The notes beneath the pieces were generated by a model, which worked only from the letters and a program-made list of their open reading frames with translations, was not told where the DNA came from and did no database searches. 9,422 bases of DNA from DATHWB01 sp040902855 (GTDB lineage: Bacteria > Actinomycetota > Acidimicrobiia > Spongiisociales > ZC4RG35): contig JBBDWN010000006.1 of assembly GCA_040902855.1 (NCBI GenBank), forward strand, positions 1 through 9,422, in the 5' to 3' direction. Position numbers and translations under genes: made by a program. How positions within the stretch are numbered: position 1 is the stretch's first letter; the number at the start of each line of letters is the position of its first letter. Below, in pieces: positions 6,529-9,422 of this stretch.

Positions 6529-6542
6529 TGAGCCCCCGCTCA
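6529..6542 (+). terminator. Small hairpin after hrpB
   Basis: TGAGC (6529-6533) pairs with GCTCA (6538-6542) around CCCC, 15 bases past the hrpB stop. The stem is short and has no T-run, so this is weak support for termination on its own. It is followed at once by the G/C hairpin at 6551-6576. Confidence 0.3.
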
Positions 6543-6547
6543 ATAGA

Positions 6548-6576
6548 CGGCCCCCCTCGTCTTGGACTCCGGGGGG
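6548..6576. terminator. G/C hairpin between convergent hrpB and RelE-like genes
   Basis: CCCCCC (6551-6556) pairs with GGGGGG (6571-6576) around a 14-base loop containing GGACTCC. Read on the minus strand, 6557-6548 is AGGGGGGCCG, the same 10-mer found at 33-42 and 2912-2921, so this is probably a shortened relative of the repeat elements there. Its place between two converging genes suggests a bidirectional terminator. Confidence 0.4.
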
Positions 6577-6615
6577 AACAGCCGCGAAGCCGACCTTCGA
6601 TTCGTGGCAGCGGAC

Positions 6616-6876
6616 TCATCGAACGGCGAGGAAGGCGAGGATCACGACGTCGTCTGCGTCGCCATGCGTCCAGTACAACGCGAACTCGCGACCCGCCCCC
6701 CGAAACTCCACGATCCATGCGGACCAGCGTTCTCCGACCACTCTTCCTTGGCGAGCCCAGGAGTCCTGTGGGTTACGAAGGAGCTTGCGAACGGCATCGT
6801 CGACGACCGCTGCTCGCCGATCGTCGAGTCGTTTGTAGACCTCTATGAACTCTGGCGTCGCGACCCATTCGTGCAT
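6616..6876 (-). CDS. RelE/ParE-superfamily toxin-like protein
   Basis: An 86-residue small basic protein with a RelE/ParE-like outline. It has an N-terminal strand (HEWVATPEF, 2-10), helices containing YKRLDDRRAAVVDDAVRKLL (14-33), a GERWSAWIVEFR strand pair (48-59), and a final REFALYWTHGD...VVILAFLAVR run whose R-x-x-x-Y and terminal Arg resemble RelE-type mRNA interferases. I cannot confirm catalytic residues, and RelE and ParE activities are not distinguishable by eye. No antitoxin precedes it in its own direction. The nearest candidate is the divergent AbrB-like gene 77 bases away. The ATG at 6876 is preceded by TACGTT and six bases. It is called toxin-like by fold pattern and context; a stand-alone RelE-fold protein is the alternative. 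Confidence 0.62.
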   Translation of the reverse strand: MHEWVATPEFIEVYKRLDDRRAAVVDDAVRKLLRNPQDSWARQGRVVGERWSAWIVEFRGAGREFALYWTHGDADDVVILAFLAVR

Positions 6877-6882
6877 CTCGTC

Positions 6883-6888
6883 AACGTA
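6883..6888 (-). promoter_or_regulatory. Possible -10 box of the RelE-like gene
   Basis: On the minus strand TACGTT is followed by GACGAG and the ATG at 6876, again a TANNNT box at near-leaderless spacing. No -35 is recognisable. The box lies within the 77-base divergent gap shared with the AbrB-like gene. Confidence 0.3.
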
Positions 6889-6918
6889 TGGACGACGTGT
6901 GACCGATCTGGCAGGCTC

Positions 6919-6947
6919 TCGACAGCTCGTGGGTGTTTAGGTAGATT
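6919..6947 (+). promoter_or_regulatory. Predicted promoter of the AbrB-like gene
   Basis: TCGACA (6919-6924, five of six matches to TTGACA) and TAGATT (6942-6947) are separated by exactly 17 bases. The ATG at 6954 begins six bases after the -10. This is the best-formed -35/-10 pair in the window and predicts a leaderless or almost leaderless message. Confidence 0.55.
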
Positions 6948-6953
6948 GGGCAA

Positions 6954-7232
6954 ATGCCCACTCACCCATTTCTCGACAGGAAGCGGTCCGTGATCGACGT
7001 CGACGCTCGGGGCCGTGTGTCGTTGGCCAAGTTCGGACTCAAGGACACGCAGGTCGTCGTTGAGGAGACGGAAGACGGCGGACTCATGCTGTATCCGGCA
7101 GTCGTCCTCACCCCCGCCGAGTTGCGACACCTCGCCGATCCGGATGCAGTCGCCGGCTTGGAGGCGGCGATGGAGTCCGTCGAGCGCGGTGATCTCCACC
7201 GTGTGGAGTTGAGGTCAGATCCGTCGGACTGA
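6954..7232 (+). CDS. AbrB/SpoVT-type DNA-binding protein, probable antitoxin
   Basis: A 92-residue protein. Residues about 13-48, with VIDVDARGRVSLAKFGL and then VVVEETEDGGLMLYPA, have the D-x-x-G-R-V-x-L pattern and strand layout of the AbrB/MazE/SpoVT swapped-hairpin DNA-binding domain. The rest, TPAELRHLADPDAVAGLEAAMESVERGD (about 53-80), is predicted helical and acidic, as expected for a toxin-binding tail. AbrB-fold antitoxins paired with RelE-fold toxins are known (PrlF-YhaV of E. coli), and a RelE-like gene lies head-to-head 77 bases away. The head-to-head order is unusual for such pairs, so partnership is an inference. The gene converges with fic, with only seven bases between their stops. 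The alternative is a stand-alone transcription factor. Confidence 0.65.
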   Translation: MPTHPFLDRKRSVIDVDARGRVSLAKFGLKDTQVVVEETEDGGLMLYPAVVLTPAELRHLADPDAVAGLEAAMESVERGDLHRVELRSDPSD

Positions 7233-7239
7233 CCAGGTC

Positions 7240-8361
7240 CTATGCGGGATCGGCGTAGGGGTCGGCGAGTGGCTGGCGCGGTTGGCGGGTGCGCTCGCGG
7301 ATCTCGGTCAGTGCAGGTGCGGCGACGTAGTGGCGGCCCCGCCGTTCGCCGACCGCTCGCAGCAGGCCGACGTCGACGAGCTTGGCGAGGTCGAGGTTGG
7401 CTACCCGGTCGCTGATGTCGATGGCATATGCCTGGTGGTCGCGTCGTCGGACGCGGAATCCCCACGCCGCGGAGTACAGCACGCCAGTAGTGCGTTCGTC
7501 GAGGGAGTGTTCTGCCCGCAGGGCGTCGATGGCCTCCCACAGACGCGCAGATTCGGTGAGCCGTCGCTGCACAGTCTGTGCTTGCCGGTGGTGGGCAGTG
7601 AGGTTGAATCGGATCCAGGCGTTGGCGTCGCGGTCCGGATCCCATTGCGGCCCACCGACTTCGAGAAGCACCCTGTAGTAGTTCTGGGTGTTGGCCCCGA
7701 GGTACTCCTCGACGCTGAGGAACGCCGGTGATTGAATCCTGGCTCTGGCGAGCACCAGGGTCTGCAGGGCGCGTGACATCCGACCGTTGCCGTCTTTGAA
7801 CGGGTGGATCATCACCAGATTGAGGTGCGCCATCGCTGCTTCGATCCAGTGCGAGTCGACCGTCGCGGTGTTCAGTTGGTCGCAGAGTTCTTGGACGAGG
7901 GGATGGACATCGGCCGCATCGGGGCCCTCGTATAGCGTCTCGGTCCCGCGAGCCACTCGGATCGGACCGGTACGGAAATGACCGGGACCGACCGTCACGT
8001 CGTGCTTCATCATCATGTAGTGCAGGCTGCGGATGAGGGTGGCGTCATAGTGAAACTGGGGGTCGTCGGCGAGCGTGACGATGTAGGTCATGGCGTCGCC
8101 GTAGTTGCGAACGACTTCGGCGTCGGTCTCATTGGATTCGACGGCGTCGACACCGTCGAGCAGGGCGGCCGCGTCTTCGACACTGACGTGGTAGCCCTCG
8201 ATCGAGTTCGACCCCTGGATGTTCTTGGCGGCAATGATGCGGCGGAGCGATCCGTGCCACCGTCGGGGTTGACCCAACTGATAGCGCAGACCGTTCCACA
8301 GCTCGTCGAGCTGGCCGGCGACTTCGATGTCCTGAGGTGTCAGTCTTGGTGTGAACAGCAT
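7240..8361 (-). CDS. Fic family protein adenylyltransferase (class II)
   Basis: A 373-residue Fic-domain protein. The catalytic motif HPFKDGNGRMSR (186-197) matches HxFx(D/E)GNGRxxxR in full, with catalytic His186. Fic enzymes typically transfer AMP from ATP to a Ser, Thr or Tyr of a target protein. The inhibitory motif SNSIEG (51-56) fits (S/T)xxx(E/D)(G/N) and lies N-terminal to the Fic core, which defines the self-inhibited class II. Glu55 should block productive ATP binding until relieved. The flap follows GHFRTGPIRV (127-136). After about residue 290 a probable winged helix (DLAKLVDVGLLRAVGERRGRHYV, about 323-345) suggests DNA binding or autoregulation. The tail is proline- and arginine-rich. 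Because inhibition is intramolecular, no separate antitoxin is required. The target is unknown. Confidence 0.92.
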   Translation of the reverse strand: MLFTPRLTPQDIEVAGQLDELWNGLRYQLGQPRRWHGSLRRIIAAKNIQGSNSIEGYHVSVEDAAALLDGVDAVESNETDAEVVRNYGDAMTYIVTLADDPQFHYDATLIRSLHYMMMKHDVTVGPGHFRTGPIRVARGTETLYEGPDAADVHPLVQELCDQLNTATVDSHWIEAAMAHLNLVMIHPFKDGNGRMSRALQTLVLARARIQSPAFLSVEEYLGANTQNYYRVLLEVGGPQWDPDRDANAWIRFNLTAHHRQAQTVQRRLTESARLWEAIDALRAEHSLDERTTGVLYSAAWGFRVRRRDHQAYAIDISDRVANLDLAKLVDVGLLRAVGERRGRHYVAAPALTEIRERTRQPRQPLADPYADPA

Positions 8362-8390
8362 GCGGATATTCTCAAACTAACGTCGGTATC

Positions 8391-8407
8391 TTCTAATAGT
8401 ATCAGAA
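8391..8407 (-). promoter_or_regulatory. Imperfect palindrome over a possible fic -10 box
   Basis: TTCTAATA (8391-8398) and TATCAGAA (8400-8407) form an inverted repeat around G8399 with one mismatched pair. On the minus strand TACTAT (8401-8396) inside it could be the fic -10, giving an untranslated leader of about 30 bases before the ATG at 8361. It is a candidate operator, possibly for the Fic protein's own C-terminal winged helix. The stretch is the most AT-rich in the window. Confidence 0.35.
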
Positions 8408-8454
8408 AGAGATGATCTGAGCACGGTGTCACTATGCCGTCGAGGTGTGACGGA

Positions 8455-8460
8455 TAGGGT
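8455..8460 (+). promoter_or_regulatory. Predicted -10 box of the thioesterase gene
   Basis: TAGGGT is followed by TCCGCCG and the ATG at 8468, the same seven-base spacing as at the hydrolase, lgt and hrpB. It supports 8468 as the true start over the upstream in-frame GTG at 8426. Confidence 0.42.
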
Positions 8461-8467
8461 TCCGCCG

Positions 8468-9256
8468 ATGGCCGAGGCGTATTTCACCACCGACGACGGG
8501 GTCTGGTTTCGCGGCACCGGGTATGTCCGGGGTCCCTGGGACCTGAACTCGTGTCATGCCGGGCCGCCCGCCGGGCTGATGGCCCGGGCGCTGGAGAACC
8601 TGGTTCCCGACAAGGCGCTGACCCGCATGTCCATCGAGATCGCCCGTCCCATCCCCATGGCAGGGTTCCGGGTGGAGACCGAGATCCGGCGGGAGGGTCG
8701 AGCGGTCACCCTCACCACCGCCCGCATCCTCGACGACGAGCGGGTCTATTCCGAAGCCCAGGCCATGCACTTGCGCCAGATCGACTTGCCCACTCGGACT
8801 GCTCCGTTCGACCTGCCCGACTTCGACGTCGCCATCCCTGGCCCGTTTCCGATCACCGACGCCCTTCACGGCGAGCAGGCGTTCCCGTCTTCGATCGAGG
8901 TCCGCTACGACCCGTCCGGATCGATCGGTCGGGGCGGGTACACGGTTGTCTGGATGCGGAACCGGGTGCCTCTGCTGGAAGGCGAGGAGCCGTCCGGGTT
9001 CCAGCGGATCTGCCCGCTGGCCGATTCCGGCAACGGCACCTCGTACAACGAGTACCTGGACCGGGTCCTGTTCGTGAACCCCGATCTGCTGTTGTCGATC
9101 CACCGCCGGCCGGAGGGTGAATGGCTGGGCGCCAAGACCGTCTCGCATTGGGGTGACAACGGCATCGGCATGGCGGATTCCGAACTCTTCGACCGCACCG
9201 GCCCGGTCGGCCGCGCCACCCAGAACCTGCTGCTGGATCCGACACCCGGGAACTGA
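8468..9256 (+). CDS. TesB-like acyl-CoA thioesterase (double hotdog)
   Basis: A 262-residue protein resembling double-hotdog thioesterases of the TesB/4HBT_3 type, which hydrolyse acyl-CoA to free acid and CoA. The N-terminal hotdog includes RGPWDLNSCHAGPPAGLMARALE (21-43), a form of the family's H-x-G-P-x-A-x-L helix, and the strand SIEIARPIPMAGFRVETEIRR (55-75). The C-terminal hotdog includes LDRVLFVNPDLLLSIHRRP (197-215), with Asp206 near the usual catalytic Asp position, and the family-like ending GIGMADSELFDRTGPVGRATQNLLL (232-256) with Gln252 in the conserved Gln position. The start at 8468 is preferred over 8426: the first 14 residues of the longer form lack family similarity and TAGGGT sits seven bases before the ATG. 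Chain-length preference is unknown. It is divergent from fic and faces a repeat block. Confidence 0.8.
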   Translation: MAEAYFTTDDGVWFRGTGYVRGPWDLNSCHAGPPAGLMARALENLVPDKALTRMSIEIARPIPMAGFRVETEIRREGRAVTLTTARILDDERVYSEAQAMHLRQIDLPTRTAPFDLPDFDVAIPGPFPITDALHGEQAFPSSIEVRYDPSGSIGRGGYTVVWMRNRVPLLEGEEPSGFQRICPLADSGNGTSYNEYLDRVLFVNPDLLLSIHRRPEGEWLGAKTVSHWGDNGIGMADSELFDRTGPVGRATQNLLLDPTPGN

Positions 9257-9290
9257 CGCCGGAAGGGGCGGGGAGCGAAGCGACCGATCG

Positions 9291-9328
9291 CCTTCCCCAA
9301 GCGGACGGAGTCCGCTGGCCGGGGAAGG
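9291..9328 (+). terminator. Nested hairpin after the thioesterase gene
   Basis: The outer stem CCTTCCCC (9291-9298) pairs with GGGGAAGG (9321-9328). The inner stem AGCGGAC (9300-9306) pairs with GTCCGCT (9310-9316) around GGA. This is the same two-storey plan and loop as the hairpin at 61-95. It lies 34 bases beyond the thioesterase stop with no T-run, and is probably a bidirectional terminator. Confidence 0.5.
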
Positions 9329-9329
9329 T

Positions 9330-9353
9330 GGCGTCACAACTGGTTGTGACGCC
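9330..9353. terminator. 11-bp perfect inverted repeat
   Basis: GGCGTCACAAC (9330-9340) and GTTGTGACGCC (9343-9353) are exact inverted copies separated by TG. The right arm overlaps the second direct-repeat copy, and the structure covers the probable stop of the gene entering from the right. It may end transcription of that gene on the minus strand or be a protein-binding palindrome. Confidence 0.45.
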
Positions 9354-9422
9354 GGAAGGGGCGAACAAGCCTCGTCCCGTCGACGGCCACGTATTCTCCA
9401 TGGTCGACCGGGCCCCGATCGG
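9334..9422 (-). CDS. Probable 3' end of an unidentified gene (partial)
   Basis: From the right edge an open minus-strand frame runs 28 codons to a TGA at 9336-9334. It includes VDHGEYVAVDGTRLVRPF and ends RRHNQL. Among the frames here it has the most coding-like composition: the second codon position is roughly half G+C, while first and third positions are much richer. A gene converging with the thioesterase would also match the other repeat blocks, which sit between converging genes. No family is recognised from this short tail. The last codons fall inside the direct repeat and palindrome, which is odd, and an alternative is that the whole stretch is non-coding. Confidence 0.4.
   Translation of the reverse strand, partial: DRGPVDHGEYVAVDGTRLVRPFRRHNQL

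Larger units (their letters stand above)
9254..9363. repeat. GC-rich palindromic block bounded by 17-bp direct repeats
   Basis: The 17-mer TGACGCCGGAAGGGGCG occurs at 9254-9270 (its first three bases are the thioesterase stop) and again at 9347-9363, a spacing of 93. Between them lie GGAGCGAAGCGA (9272-9283), the nested hairpin 9291-9328 and most of the palindrome 9330-9353. The design parallels the block at the left end of the window: direct repeat, a GAGCG/GCGA stretch, then a nested hairpin with a GGA loop whose right flank re-enters the direct repeat. This suggests one element family with diverged sequence. It separates converging genes. Confidence 0.55.

Noticed and set aside
6954..8361. 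AbrB-like protein as the antitoxin of Fic
   Set aside because: The Fic protein carries its own inhibitory motif (SNSIEG, class II), the genes converge rather than form an operon, and the AbrB-like tail fits a RelE-type partner better; kept only as a crosstalk idea.
8426..8467. Upstream GTG start adding 14 residues to the thioesterase
   Set aside because: The extra residues resemble no family N-terminus and cover the TAGGGT box at leaderless spacing before 8468.
8432..9337. A long minus-strand frame opposite the thioesterase
   Set aside because: The plus strand shows hotdog-family motifs; the opposite frame is Gly/Asp/Arg-rich and runs through the repeat block.

Overview
The window is GC-rich (about two-thirds G+C by eye). 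It carries ordinary actinobacterial housekeeping genes interleaved with small stress or toxin modules. The protein set (GTG starts, heme O synthase, Lgt, HrpB, a TesB-like thioesterase), the scarcity of Shine-Dalgarno sites and the many TANNNT boxes a few bases before start codons suggest a high-GC actinobacterium. An Acidimicrobiia-like lineage is my guess. Nothing in the window fixes the species.

Layout, left to right: a GC-rich palindromic repeat block (1-105); an alpha/beta hydrolase on the minus strand (106-978); a short divergent promoter gap; ctaB (1039-1929) and lgt (1991-2863) on the plus strand; a second palindromic repeat block; a VOC-fold protein on the minus strand (2947-3363); a Phd/VapC-type toxin-antitoxin pair (3441-4075); hrpB (4096-6513); a third hairpin block; a RelE-like toxin on the minus strand (6616-6876), head-to-head with an AbrB/SpoVT-type antitoxin-like gene on the plus strand (6954-7232); a class II Fic protein on the minus strand (7240-8361); a TesB-like acyl-CoA thioesterase (8468-9256); a fourth repeat block; and probably the 3' end of a further minus-strand gene running off the right edge (9334-9422).

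ctaB serves heme-copper oxidase assembly and lgt serves lipoprotein maturation. hrpB is an RNA helicase. The hydrolase, VOC protein and thioesterase are generic metabolic enzymes without a shared pathway. The Phd/VapC pair, the RelE/AbrB pair and Fic form three stress modules within 5 kb. I see no transposase, integrase, tRNA, rRNA or CRISPR array.

Three patterns stand out. (1) Most first genes have no Shine-Dalgarno but carry TANNNT 6-9 bases before ATG or GTG, which indicates leaderless transcripts. (2) Related GC-rich nested hairpins, two of them with short direct repeats at their ends, occupy the junctions where genes converge. (3) The Lgt has several substitutions at positions known to be important in E. 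coli Lgt, and the RelE-like toxin and its presumed antitoxin are divergent rather than in one operon.
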